Assembly (NCBI RefSeq): GCF_022539315.1
Contig: NC_066316.1
Location: 32,861,245 to 32,925,244 of the forward strand
DNA length: 64,000 nt
Origin: Serinus canaria
Taxonomy: Eukaryota; Chordata; Aves; Passeriformes; Fringillidae
Direction of reading: 5' to 3'
The notes beneath the pieces were generated by a model. That model did not search any database. It had not been told where the DNA came from and was given only the letters and a program-made list of their open reading frames with translations. The translations under genes and the position numbers were made by a program. Positions 11,501 through 24,590 of the stretch are shown one piece after another (the stretch's first letter is position 1; each line of letters starts with the position of its first letter).

Positions 11501-13626
11501 ACACCTGGTACTGAAATCATTACCAGCTGGGCTGGGAGGACTAGGGTCATTGCACAAACATTCCAGCACTGGGATGAGTGAAGTACAAGGAAAAGAAGAT
11601 ATATATTTATCTAGGGAGTCAGTGGTACACCCAGGTCTGGGCAGGACATGGATCACCCTCTGAGGTGGGCTGTAGGTGTTGAGGAGAAGATGGTCATTAG
11701 TGCAATTATCTGAACCAGCAAGAGAAAGTATGATCCTGGCACTGTGGCAGGTTATAGCTGAGGTCTGGCAAGAGTGGCAGATGGTTTAGGACTGGGGAGT
11801 GGGCTGGGGAAAGGGAGATGTCACAAGGCACAATCACAGATTAATGAAAGCAAATTCAGAAACAAACAGAAACCATGGTGCTTCCTCTAGTTCACAGGAT
11901 TAAAACTCTCAATGAAGGAGAAGAGGGAGGTAAAATTTTCTGGAAAAGGAAAATTCAGCTAACAAAAAATTCCCTTTGAGTACTGCAAAAGAAAAAAGTT
12001 CTCAAATTTAGTCGTTCTTATGCACACTTATTTATATACACAATTATTTATAATTGCCCACCTAGACAGAACAGGTACCACTGAAGAGCAGGAGGGAACA
12101 GAGACTGTGGTATAGTCATTGCTGCTATTTGGAGGATACATCCTCCAGCCTACCAAGCACTCTTACCTTCAGCACCTGTCTCAGACCCTGAAGGAACTTG
12201 TAGAAAGTGGATTTGACTGTAATGTGGGTAGATGGTGGGATAGAAAATGCACTAAAAATAATTTAGGAAACATCTAGGTCAAATTTCCAGATAGAATAGT
12301 GAACTGAGATTAAATTCAAAGTTTCATACATACTCCTAATCTAATAGTGCCTTCCTAATAAAAACAATGTGCACACTTCCCTGGCAATGAATTCCTCTGT
12401 TCTTCATCTCTGTAGTATGAAGTTTTTCACCCTAGCCCACTGACAATGATTATCTTTTTTTAATCCTTATTACAAGTCTGTAGAAAGTACATTGCTCTTA
12501 GAAGTTTATTTTTCTAATAATTTGATCCTGTCAATATATTCACTGATTTGCTGTACTATTGTTTATGACTGTATTTGAAGTTTCTGTTTGATTCTCAAAA
12601 AAAATCAAAATATTTTGTTAGTCTTTAAAGTTCAATTCTTAGATTATTACTTAGGTGATATATGCTTTAGCCTCCAACTAAAATGTAAGAGCTGAAAGGT
12701 GTGTACTGTGCCTTGATGATCCTTTAATGGCACTCCAGCTACATGACTGCACACCCCATTGTGCCATTCCTTTTTCTGTAACTGATCAGGATGACAGGCT
12801 GCAGAAAAGGATGGCCCCATTACACCCCTGACTCCTAAATGATGTAAAAGATCTGTCCAAAAATTTTTAGCCATTGCAAATCAAAAATAATCATAGAGAC
12901 ATGATGAGGACTCAGGAGCCAGAATCCCTTGTGCCCCACCAGTGATCCTGGGCAGACCACTTGGATGCAGAGGTCCAGACAAGAGGTGCTTCACATGCCT
13001 GTGTGTAGGAGCATGAGCGAAAGGGGTTCATGAGAGAATGACTTTGAAGGGGTAAAATCATGTCCTTTGACGTTTTGTGGAAGAAATCGCCTTCTCCTTG
13101 AGTTTTATTCCATTTATACATTACATTTATACATACATATACATACATCCTGCAGTGCAGGTTACAATGCAGGGCCACAAGAGCACTCACTAACTGCTGC
13201 TGAGCACCTCACTAGTGCTGCCACCCCAGCTCAGGGTCGGTATCTGCTGTGGATGTCAGTACCCAAGCAATGCCACACCTGAACACACTATCCCAGACAA
13301 GCTCTGGAGTGTCTCTCCAGATGCTGGTAAGGCTAATTACTTTAGCTGCTCAATCTTGTTAATGTGGCTACCCTGCTTTTTAATCCAGAGCAGACTTCAA
13401 AGCTCTCTTGGGTGAATCACATGCCTGGCAGGGACAAGTAGAAGAGGCACAGGCATGATTGTAAGGGAAGAAACACAGTCTGGCTCAATACATTGTGTTT
13501 TCAGAAAAATACCCTGACATTGTTCCGTAAAAATATGAGGAATAATGAAATAATTGAAGAATGAAATTATGTAAAATGCAAGTCTAGTCTTAGCTCTTGC
13601 CTGTGTCTAGAGCTTTTATGCCCTAT
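8591..13626. other. Intergenic sequence, no gene recognised
   Basis: Mostly AT-rich. A more GC-rich patch at about 11.2-11.5 kb has open frames of up to about 100 codons on both strands. None resembles a protein family I know, and several overlap in different frames, as expected by chance in GC-rich DNA. No relics of kringles 2-4 were seen here. Confidence 0.45.
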
Positions 13627-14360
13627 AGAATCATGGAATCATAGAATATGCTGAGTTGAAAGGGACCCGGCAGGATCACTGAGTCAAACTCCTGGAGCAG
13701 TGCAAGACACCCCAAGAGTCACACATGGGCCCTGAAAGTGTTGTCCAAGTGTTTCTTGTGCTCTGTAAAGCTTAGTGCTGGGACCATATCCTGGAGAGCC
13801 TGTTCCAGTGACCAATCACCCTCTGGGTGAAAAATCTTTTCCTAATTTCCAACCTAAACCTCTCCAATTCTGTTTCAAGCCATTCCCTCAAGTCACTGGT
13901 CACCTGTGGGAATGTTAAAGAACACAGTGAGGTCTCCCCTCAGTCTCCTCTTTTCCAGACTCAATCAACCAAAGTGACCTCAGCTGCTCCTCAAAAGCCT
14001 TCCTCTCAAGGCCCTTCACCATCCTTGTGCTCCTTCTTTGGGCAATCTCCAGTAGCTTAATATCATTTTTACATTGTGGTACCCAAAACTGCCCCCAGCA
14101 CTCGAGGTGAGGCTGCCCCAGCTCAGAGCAGAGCAGGACAATGCCCTCCCTTGCCCAGCTGGTGATGCTGTGCCTGATGCCCCCCAGGACAGGGTGAGCC
14201 CTCCTGGCTGCCAGGGCACTGCTGGCTCAGGTTAAACTTGCCATGAACCAGGACCCCCAGGTCCCTTTCCACAGCACTGCTCTCCAGCATGTCATTCCCC
14301 AGTCTAGACACACAACCTGTCACATGTGCAGGATCTGGCACTTGCCCTTGTTAAACTCAC
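13627..14360 (-). mobile_element. CR1 LINE 3' fragment
   Basis: It begins on the + strand with the antisense CR1 tail (AATCATGGAATCATAGAAT) and continues through the usual CR1 3' landmarks in antisense to about CTTGCCCTTGTTAAACTC. It is 5'-truncated, diverged and inactive. Confidence 0.85.
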
Positions 14361-15440
14361 AATAACTCTGATAGAGAGAACTCTTCCCTGGCCAACGTTC
14401 TGGATATGGCCTTCATTAGCCCTTGTACAGCTGTGGTTATACATTCATTCCACTCCTGTGCCTCCTTTCTTCACATTATTGGTTGCTGAGGTACTTCCAG
14501 TAGCATATTTGCATTCTTTCTTCTTCAGGGAGACAGTGGAGAACCTTTAGTTTTTCTTATCCAAGGCAGCTCTGTATAAAATGCAGCCGCATCTTGGGAT
14601 CTTGGTTGTGCCCTGACAAAAAAACCTTTGTTTTTGGACATTTCTTAGATTAAGAATGTAGTGGGAACCAACTGATCCTGGGAATGGACTGCCCTCTCCT
14701 GGAAAGCAGTATGCATATTCAAAATATAAGATTTCAACTGCTACAAAAAATTTACATAAAAATCGAAGGGAAAAAATAATCTGTAATAAATTAAAATAAA
14801 CTAACATTCTAATAATTAGTCAAAGGGATGGTTTGTTCCCCACTTTCAGTGTGCCCTGTATTTCAGCACATTCTACAATAAAAACAGATGAAGCATCCAT
14901 TTAAAACACCCCTTTCTCTGTGCAGCTGAATCTCATACCTTTTTCTAGCTCTCATAAAGGCTGTATTTGCTCTGGGTCCTTTGTGCTCTCAACATTTTCA
15001 CTGACCTGCTGTATTATTCAAGGCCACACTTCCAGTTTTTTCTCAGGGACTCCCATAGGCTGTGAAGACATCAAGCTAAATTATGGGAGATGTTCTCCAC
15101 TGGCAGACTTTGGCTGTGAATGCCTTTTAGACATCAGTGTGTGTCTTTGGTAGCCTCCATCCTCTAGAACTTACCTAACAGCCATCACAGCAATTGCCAA
15201 GCATGAGGATTATTTTCCCCTCCAGATGCTATGCAGGCAAAATAAAATAGTCAGTAAAGAAGCCTTCTGTTTTAGAAGTTTCTTATACTTGGCAATTGGC
15301 ACTAGGTGTGATTTTTTCAGGGTCTGACTGGATGCAGAAGGAAGGGATTCGTTCTTCAGGTCTGTGTGTGGCAAATTCAGAACTGTTCCTGAGTCTGGAG
15401 GACACAAGTTCCAGTGATATATGGGGGGGTCCACATGGGT

Positions 15441-15557
15441 TGTCAAAGACACCAGTGACATATGGGGTGCCCATATGGGGTGTCAAAGACACCAGTGACA
15501 TATGGGGTGCCCATATGGGGTGTCAAAGACACCAGTGACATATGGGGTGTCAAAGAC
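15441..15557. repeat. 40-bp minisatellite, about three copies
   Basis: Units begin at 15441, 15481 and 15521 with TGTCAAAGAC and run 40 bp. The first two full units are nearly identical. A fourth start at 15548 follows a unit cut short to 27 bp. A more diverged unit lies just upstream (from about 15401). Each full unit contains the palindrome CCCATATGGG. Confidence 0.9.
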
Positions 15558-16742
15558 TTCTCCACCGGGCAGGCTGAGGCAAGACTTCAGCGTTGTTGTT
15601 AACAACCAATTGCAGTGTAAAGCAAAAATGGTATCAGACCCACAGTCAGACCTTGTCTCAGTCTGTACACATCAGAGGTAGGATTTAACTTCCCAAAAAG
15701 AAATATTAGGGTCATTTAGAAATCTTCAGGCTCTTGCCAGCAGAAAAGTTACAGGATATGAAGGAGATCCAGTTCTTTCTCAAGTGACAGCTGGAGCCTC
15801 ATGAGAATTCCCTAGGGAGTCTAAAATAGTAATAGGTACTTTGCTTTAAAAAGTCACATCCCAGCTGTATGGAAATAATTTATATCACAGTGAGACTGTG
15901 AAAGGTTGTCCCATTATCTGTTAGGATACATAAATAGGTTTTATTTCTTCATAGTTTAAGACATGCAATAGAGGAAAAGAAAACAAAGAAGCTACAATGC
16001 ATTTAATCCTTTGCCATGCAGTTTAATACTAAAGAACCTTCAAATCTTAGTATAGTTATTTTAATATTTTGTTTTGCACTGGCACATTCATTCTTCAGTG
16101 CCTCATTCCAATGGCAGTTTTCCCTGTGTACAAACAATACCACTCCTGGAATGCACCCCAAGGAGCATTGCTTTTCTTTCTGAGAACATAATGAAGCATC
16201 ATCTTTAGGAAGACGACTGACAAGCTGTCTAGAAATGTCAATATGCCAAAAAAACCTATCTGCACTCATAGCCCCAGGAGTAATTTTCACCCTGTGTTTA
16301 AGTAACTACTCTGGACTAGATTCAAATATCCAATGCACAAGACTTTCGTCCTCTTGATCTTCTCCTTGGAGAACACACAATACTTAGAAATATTTTTTTT
16401 AACTTTTCACTGATTGGTGAATTTTGCTATTTGTAACATTAATTTATTTTTTAAAAAAAACCACAGTTTTTGTTAATTTTTCTGTAGAGTCAACAAAGAT
16501 CTCAAAAGCCAGCCTGTCTCCTTTTTTAATTCTTCAGCATCTACTTTTTAAATTCCAATGGCCAAATTTTTATTGCTTACAATGACATGTATGGATAGAA
16601 GTGCACTATTTCACTGCAGTTCTAAAGCCAGGCTAGCTGTACAATATTATCAGTTAGGAGGTTGCTGCCTTTTATCCAATGTCCTCATTTGCTACTTCTG
16701 CTTCAGTTCAGTAGAGCTGAAAAAGTTTTTGAGCAAACCCAT

Positions 16743-16821
16743 GGCATATTTTGTACAGATGAAAAAGAGAAATTGAATTCCCACATTGCATATTTTGTAC
16801 AGATGAAAAAGAGCAATTGAA
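16743..16821. repeat. Tandem duplication of about 41 bp
   Basis: GCATATTTTGTACAGATGAA recurs twice, followed by AAAGAGAAATTGAAT and AAAGAGCAATTGAAT. This is a recent two-copy tandem duplication in non-coding sequence. Confidence 0.85.
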
Positions 16822-19800
16822 TAGCTATTCCCTAAAAATATGTATAGGGGTTATTTACTATAAGAAATGCACATTTCTAGGCTAGAAAGGCATAGGACAG
16901 GTATTATTACCTAGTAAGCTTTCAAAGAAAATAAAACCCTAACAGGTGTTAACATCTTGGCAAGAGCTAAGCAGATGTTCTGTATTAGAGAGAGCACTAG
17001 TGCAACAGTTCACTTTCTGACTGAACACCAAACCTGCAGTTTTTATCATTAAAGATTCCAATTTACACATGTAATATGCATTAGAGGGTATACTCAGGAG
17101 ACTTTCATTATCTTTTTTGATTGGATAATACTGTACTTTCAGCACTCCTACTATTAGAAGAGTAACAGTATTTCAACATGAATTTTGCAAGTGCCTCAAC
17201 TTCATTATCTCAAAAAGATGCAAGACTAAAAGTTCTTTCATTACTTGACTTACAAAGCTTTCAAACTCAGAGCATTAAGGCATTACAAAATTAAATATCC
17301 ATATCACTACCCTAAAAATATCATTGTTCTTTCATCTTAATCACTATGCACTTAGTGTCTATGGCTTCACTCAAGCTGTGCTTAACAACCATACATGTAG
17401 GTAACAGAAACTGATAAAACTTTTAACTAGGTCTTTCAAAAACTTGTCTTGTTTCTATGTTGATTTTTTTCTGCCATTTTTACTAAAAGACTTACTCTAA
17501 ATAACAAAGATGAACAGTGCATGGATATTCATTTTACTTCTCATATGAAAATCCTATAAAATGGGGAGCTAGAGAGAGAGAGGGATAAAAACCCAAACAA
17601 CTCAAATAAACAAAAAATACTTTGAAAACCAGAAGAATTTGATAAAGGATGATTTACTTACCCAGACAGTTTTTATTATCAGTATTTATAATGCAGTAGA
17701 AAATTAGATTAGGTTAAGGCTACTAATCTGATTTGGGTTTCTGTAACTCTTTTTCACTCTGTTTTGTCTTCAGGGATGGTGCTCTCTCTTATGATAGCCT
17801 GTGTGCTTCTCTGTTATATACTGGTTCAGAAGACATAGGTTGAATAACTTTATAGTTTTTGATCTATAGTCAGAAATATCTGGCATGTCAGGTAATATAT
17901 TAAGGATTTTATACCTTCCTTGTAAAACCTTTCTCCATGGTAGGGATACAGATACTATACCATCAGTTTAATTATTAATTATTAAACTCATTTGCTGAAT
18001 TGTCAATCTCACCCTTGCCTGTGAACTAAGTTTTCTAGTTTCATGGTTTTAAATCTGAAATATACAAATATTTTTAATAATAATTTTCAGAAGTCGGTGA
18101 TGGCTTTCAATATAATCAAACTATTCTTTTAAAAATGAACTGATTTGTTTATATCAGCTATTGTACAAGAGTAAAAAAAAATGTTCAAAATGCTCTTTTG
18201 CTCTTAAACAGAAATTTTGTGGGATTAGCCTGTTTCAACCAAATGTTCTTGTTTAAAAAAATTTGTATTAAATCCAGTCAGCAGTTTGGTGTCCTGTGTG
18301 TGAGAGCCCTTGCATTAGAGATAAAATAAGAATCTGTTACAAGTCCTGCTTTTCTTAGAGGATTAATGAAAAAAAAAATTAAACAACATTTTAATATTTC
18401 TAGATTATCTGTAATTCCAGGATCATATAAAACATATTGATCTCTGCATATTTATTATAAAATGGAATTGGTTATCTAGGTCATATTTTAGTATTCTGAT
18501 CAAGCCTGTACAAAAAGACTTCCTTCAAAGTAAATTATAAGCTCTTGCAGTGTGTGTGAACCAACCTGCTCCATCTCACCCCTGTGTATCTCTTGATTCT
18601 CCTGCTACTTGTTTTATTGGCCCAACCTATTTTTACAGCTGGCATGGCTGTAAAAATTAGATGAGCTTTAAGGCCCAAGGAAGGACTTGTGTGCACAAAA
18701 CTTGACTCATTTTTTCAACTGTAATAGCTGATCTAAGAGAAAAATACTAAGTCCACCTGTAAATCTTGTCTTGCCCTTCTTAGACCACCATTACAACATG
18801 AACAAGCAAAAAAAGTCTTTTCCACCTTGATTTGCAAGGGGTGGAACCCTGAGAATCAAAGGATTCTCATTCCTCAAAATGATTCCCACATCTTCAGAAG
18901 GTAACTGAACGGACAGACTTTTTCCATCTTAATTGTTCTCATGCAGTTAAGGTGACAAAAATACCCAAAACCAGATTTAATTATGGAAGAGTTGACAGCA
19001 ATGCAGGTGCTGCACTTCTATATATGTTCTTTACTCCTAAAGCCCTGTTTTTCTCGATGTTTTTACTGATGCTGGGTATCTAAGCTTTCTAAAGATGATC
19101 TAGTCATAGCTTATCTAGGACCTTTTGCTTAAGATGCACATAGATAAATTGCTAATCTGACCATCAAAGGTGTGTACATAAAAGTGGATGAAAAAGCCTG
19201 GTTTTTGCTCAGTGCAAGGAACAATTTTCTGAACAAGCCACCCAGCTGAGCTGTTAAATTTTAAATGGTGTTCTGATCCAACTGCATACTCTATCTGCCA
19301 GACATATTATCACAGAAATACCAAATACCCTTGACTGTGAACAAAAGTATAGATGCTGCTTTAGTGGTAACCCTCTTTTCTCCTTTCTTCTAGCAGTAGG
19401 CAGGGTTGCTGAAAGAAAATATATTTTTCAAACATAAGCAACAGTTTATGTCCCTGTGAAAAGCGTGATAAGAGCTAATATGCTTCCTGGAAGGATTCCC
19501 AAGATGGACAGCTAAATTAATTTCTGGTTGTCCAGATCAAGTGGGCTTGTTTTGCATTGTTAATGTGAAGCCTGGCTGCAGAATAGAAATCACATTTGCA
19601 CAATGTCTCTGAACATCAAGGCCTCTTTCCCAGGGTACCTAGGTATGCTTTGAATTTGCAAATGTCAGGCTAAATTTTAAAAAGGCATTTGCAAGTCCCA
19701 AAAATCTGCAAGTTTTGCAGGTGGTTGAGAGGTTGCACTGCTTTCTTTATCATTTACTGAGCACTCTGTCCCTGGATGTGTTCTCACTCATGGAGGTTTG

Positions 19801-22800
19801 ATTGCAGGGGAAGAGGAATAGAAAACATTTTTTCTGTAACTGTCCAAGGGGACATTTTCTGGACCTGTCCTACCTTTACATAGGTAGGTGTCTCCTCACT
19901 CTCACAACAGGCAGCCAATTTAGATCCTTTTTTACACAAATACCTCCTGCTAGTGTCTCTGGCCAAGAAGCAACAGAGCTAAAGACTGGATTGTTTCAGT
20001 CTCTGCTCTTTCAAAAAAGCACAGTGTCTCAAGGAACAAATCTGCATAATCTGGCAGTCTGAAACTCCAGAAGCAGAGGAGAAGCAAGAGGAGAACCTGG
20101 GCAACAGCTGCACAGAGGACAGAGGATGGTGGTGCTAAGAAGCTGTTTGCTAACTCATCAGGGAAGAACGTGGCATGACCTTACGTCAGAGGAGGGAAGA
20201 GTACAAAAATAGTTCATTACAGCATGGATTGGCCAGCATGGCCTAATATAAAGGGCAGTAGCTTCTGCTGTAGGAATTTAATGTCAAATAAAGTTGTTTC
20301 CAGGGAAAGTAAGACTGCTATTGAAAAGAACTATATCCAAAAGCATGTATTCCAGGGTGGTTTTAAAGGTGAAGTAGTTTCAGTTCTTGTGATTTCCTAA
20401 AAACTTATCCTTTACAAGAAAGACACTACTATTTTTTCTAGTAAATCCAGTTGCCAACAACACAAGCTAAGTTTCAGATTTGCTGGAGAGCAGAGGCCAA
20501 AGACGTCAGACATCCCTTCACTCTTGGTAACAATTGGACAAGCAGTATATTGTCTTTGTTTTGCCAGGCAACATTAGCTCCTACCTCTGAACTCAGCTGA
20601 CTGCTGGCAGTTCATTTAAATTCAATGTAAGTTGCCACTGCACTTGTTTGGCATTTATTTTGTGGTGGTGAATCTCAGTCACAAGTGACCTGTGACAGCA
20701 TATGCAGCTGATCACCACCACGTCTGTCAGGGAGAAAGAGAGGTTTGGGTGGGAAGGGCTCTTCTCAGATGAGAAGGAACAGGATTTCCCTCACAGCAAA
20801 GCTTATTTTAGGACAGGAAAATAAACTGCAACATAATACCTGAGAAATACAAAGGAAACAAAGTGAAGGTAGAGCTGTGTAGCCTATACAATGTGCATGT
20901 AAAATATTGTCCAGCATTGTAGCTTGTTTTTTTCTTATGGGCAGTTTTGACATTTACTTGAAACCAAATAAAACACGTACTAATAGATGTCATAGAAGAT
21001 TTTTATCTATTTGCCCAGTGAACACAAAATGAGTAAGTTCTTCCCAAGGGCTGTAAGAGGCGATTGCACCAGTTTTCCCTGTGCCACTCCAGCTCCCTGC
21101 CCAGTACCATTCAGGAAAAGTCACAATAGACATAAGCACAGAAAAAATCAGGAAAAAAAGGTCCTTGTTCATGATGCATTTGTGCAAGCAAAGATAAGAG
21201 GCAGTCAGGTGTTCTGAACTTTCAGTTTCTCTGCTGAATGAAACTGCCTTTGCAGATTTTTCTCTACAGAAATGCCTCTGACCTTGGACTCTTTCCCGCA
21301 GAGCTGAATGGCAGGTCAGTCTAGGGAGAAGTGCAGAGGATGGCATGGGTGCAAGATGAGAGAAACAAGCTCCTGTTTCCTCAGTTCCCTGTCCTGTAGC
21401 TGTCAGGCACCACGAGCCCTGGCTGTCCCTGCCCAGGCACAGGGCTCCCCCATGGTCCAGGACACGTGGTGATGTTGCAGTGCTGCTCTCCAGGTGCCCA
21501 CAGCCCTGACCAGCCCTGGGCCCACCTGCATGGCCATCCCCATCCCATCCCCAGGGATGTGCCAAATGCCCAGCACTGGGGCTGCCCTGGTGACCCCCAG
21601 CTGCTGCTCCTATCTGGAGGTGGGACAGGCCCATAAGGAGTTCCTTAGGGAGCAAAACTCTTTTCTCCATGGTCCTTGCATCAGGAAAGGGTTTGTGCCT
21701 TGCTGTTTGATTCCCTGCTCCCACCGTGGTGGTCTCCAGCCAGAGGTCCCTGCAGCAGGGAGGGTGCAGGAGCCAAAGCAGGGGAAGTGCCTGCCTGGCA
21801 CAGCCTCCTCCCGGCTGGCTGCAGACACCTCCCAGCTCTGCCGGAGCTGCCACGCTCCCTGTCTGAGAATGGTCACAGCAGGGCTAGGAGACCTGCTTCT
21901 GTAAAACCAGCCTGGGACAGGCTTTTTTAGGAACTAAATGTCTGGAAGGGAGCCCTTAGCCCAAGGTTTACCATCTGCCAGGAGGGGATTTATCATCCAA
22001 CATGTCAGAGCACCAGCAGCCCTCTGGCTTTGTCTGCGGCTACTATGAAGATGTTTGAGGACCACTTGTGGGAGAAGGATAGACAATAAAAACACAGTAA
22101 ACATCAGGGATGCAGCCCTGGCAGCCCTTCTTGCACTGCTTGTGTGAAAGCTTTGCTGGGATGAGGAGCAGCATGGCTGGTACAACTGGAGCACAAGTGA
22201 AGAGTCTCGGGCCAAATGTCACAAGAATGGCTGTGAGACTGTCCCTCTGCAGAGGGCTATGAGACACTCTGAGCAGTCAGCACAGTAATGTCAGCTCAGA
22301 TACTTGCTATCAAACAGCTTTTTGAGGCACTACCATCATATCCCTGCTTGCTTCAGTAGTGCTGATATTTACCATTAATAAGGAATTAATATTAATAATT
22401 TACATGAATATTAAATATGTGTATTATTTATGTGTGGTTTACTTGTGGTATTCTGAATATACTTCAGACTTAGTATTGCATCCAGCTGTCTCAATTCATT
22501 TCAAAAAAACCAGCCATTCATTATATTTGCTATATTATGCAAACCTAACCCAAGCATGCAGAGGAGCTTGTAGAAACTCTGAGGCTTGTACTATTCTGGC
22601 TGGTACTATTATTTTTTTGCAATTCTGCTATTTGATGCCTTGCTAATTTCCCACATGCTGTAATATATGAAAGAGCTATACTAAGGCAAAACCCTTCAGG
22701 TTAGACACAGCCTTAACAGTAAGGATAGGTGTTAGCTGCTTTCCTGACAACGGTGTCCTGGGAGGTTTTTAACCTGGGGCTGTTCAAGCAGCAGTCAGGA

Positions 22801-23912
22801 AGGATATTATAGAGTTGATTCTGTTTGAAGGAAGGGAGACTGATTAAGGGGCTTCTGGGGCTCATTTCTTCTTCAGTTGGTATAGGAAAGGGCCCAAACT
22901 TGGGTGTATGCACTACATTTCAAAGATTCAGTTGTTGGAATTCACAAGCAGGGGAAGAAAATACAGGAACAAACAACTGCAGGAGGAAATGAGCTCTAGG
23001 CCTGCACCTCAAACCTTCCTCCAAGGTAAAAAGCTACAGCCATGTTCAGTTTTGGAAGGAGTTTTGCCTGGACAGCTGCCTATGACTATGGACAAAGACT
23101 CATTCCTCTGATTACACTCCATGAGAATACTCAGTCCTTTGGGTGGTCTCATTCATTTACCAATATATTAGGGCCATATAAACTAAAGTATCAGTCTCTT
23201 ATTTAGCAAGGTCATTTTAGTCAAGATGTTTTCCTAAAGCATTTTATGGTCTGATAATGCTACTATCCAGCTATTCTAGGTGAGGAGCTTTCAGCAGTGC
23301 TGGGAGCATGCTGGTAATGCCTGTGTTCTGGGGCTGAGAGGCTGGGTGTGTGAGAGCCTAAAGGAAGGAAAGCAGCTGCTGGGTGGGAGCCAGAGCCCAG
23401 TTTGGTGGATGCCAGCAGGACACAAAGTCTCCCTCATCAGTTGCAGAACTGGCAGAGGCCAGGGATCAGGCCTAAACAAGTCTGACTTGCATCTCTCATC
23501 ATAGCTGGGGGGCACCCCAGCTGAAAACAACAGAGCTGTCCAGGTGAGGTAACTCCAGTTATGTTGTGAAAAGCAGGGGCAAACCAACTGTGCTTGGTGT
23601 GCCCCTGGAGCAGAGGAAGCTGTCACTTGAATGAAATGATGTTGCTTGTAGGCTCATCCTGGAGATGTTTGGAGAAAGGAGATTTCTATGATTTGGAAAA
23701 GATTTTTCTTCCTTTGAAGGGAGTTATTCTGCCCTAGTCAGTCTTCCTGGGGCACGGATTCAGTGTGCTGTACTTTTCCCAAAGGAAACCTAAGTGCTGT
23801 AAGAGTGACCCAGAGACCCACAGCCCAGAGCTGCAGCCTAGCAGCTGAGCAGGGCATGTAGATATAACCAAGGCAGCTAATGGGCACAGTGCAGTGGGAA
23901 TGTGAGCATTTC

Positions 23913-24590
23913 AAGAATCACAGAAAGTTCTGAGTTGGAAGGGATTCACAAGGTTCATCAAGCCCAACTCTTTCAGTGAATGAGTCTGAAGTTCTGGAAA
24001 TGTGATTCTTCTCTTCATGTCTGTAAGCTGAGAGTGTATCATGGAGAAGGAAGACAGAAGGTGCAAAAGCCATTCAACAGAGTAAGAAGCATTATTGGTA
24101 ATGGCTTCTGGAGAGTTGCTCTATAGCTGTGCTGAGGAATTGTTTAGGTGTCACAAATCTAGTTCACAGAATGAGAAGAAAAAGGCAATGAAAAGGATTA
24201 TTGAGTTCAACCATCATGATGTAAGAACATGTACAGATCTAAAATGTCTGTCAGATGTTTATCAAACCTGTTTCTGAAGTTTCTAGTCATGAAGATGTGA
24301 AAACCTCCCCAGGCAAAGTTTCAGGTCTTCCCTGAGCCTCCTTTTCTCTCAGCTAAACACCCCCAGCTCCCTCAGTCACTCCTGACAGCACTTGTGTCCC
24401 AGACCCTCCCCCAGCTCCAGCCCTCCTCTGGACTTGCTCCAGGGCCTCAAAGTCCTTCTTGTAGTGAGGAGCCCAGAGCTGGGCACAGGAGCTGAGGTGT
24501 GACCTCTCAGTGCAGAGCACAGGTGATGAACACTTACACAAGGCCTGTCTGAAAGCCCAGTGATTCCACCGACAGCCTTGAGTCAATCAG
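23913..24590 (-). mobile_element. Fragmented CR1 LINE remnants
   Basis: An antisense CR1 tail-like start lies at about 23914-23990 (AATCACAGAAAGTTCTGAGT and following). A second tail-like start is near 24163. A clearer antisense CR1 segment runs from about 24300 to 24530 (AAAGTCCTTCTTGTAGTGAG, GAGCTGAGGTGTGACC). Old and interrupted. Confidence 0.7.

Larger units (their letters stand above)
14361..23912. other. Gene-poor intergenic sequence
   Basis: Apart from the two small tandem repeats noted, no gene was recognised. A GC-rich patch at about 21.3-21.9 kb has long open frames on both strands (up to 287 codons on -). They resemble no known family and overlap each other, so I do not call a gene. 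Confidence 0.45.

Noticed and set aside
11051..11663. Cluster of overlapping frames, some Cys-rich
   Set aside because: They run in conflicting frames on both strands and no family is recognised. Cysteine spacing does not fit a known small secreted protein.
20990..21853. 287-codon open frame on the minus strand
   Set aside because: It lies in a GC-rich patch with overlapping open frames on the other strand. There is no recognisable domain, no splice context and a biased composition, so it is probably chance.
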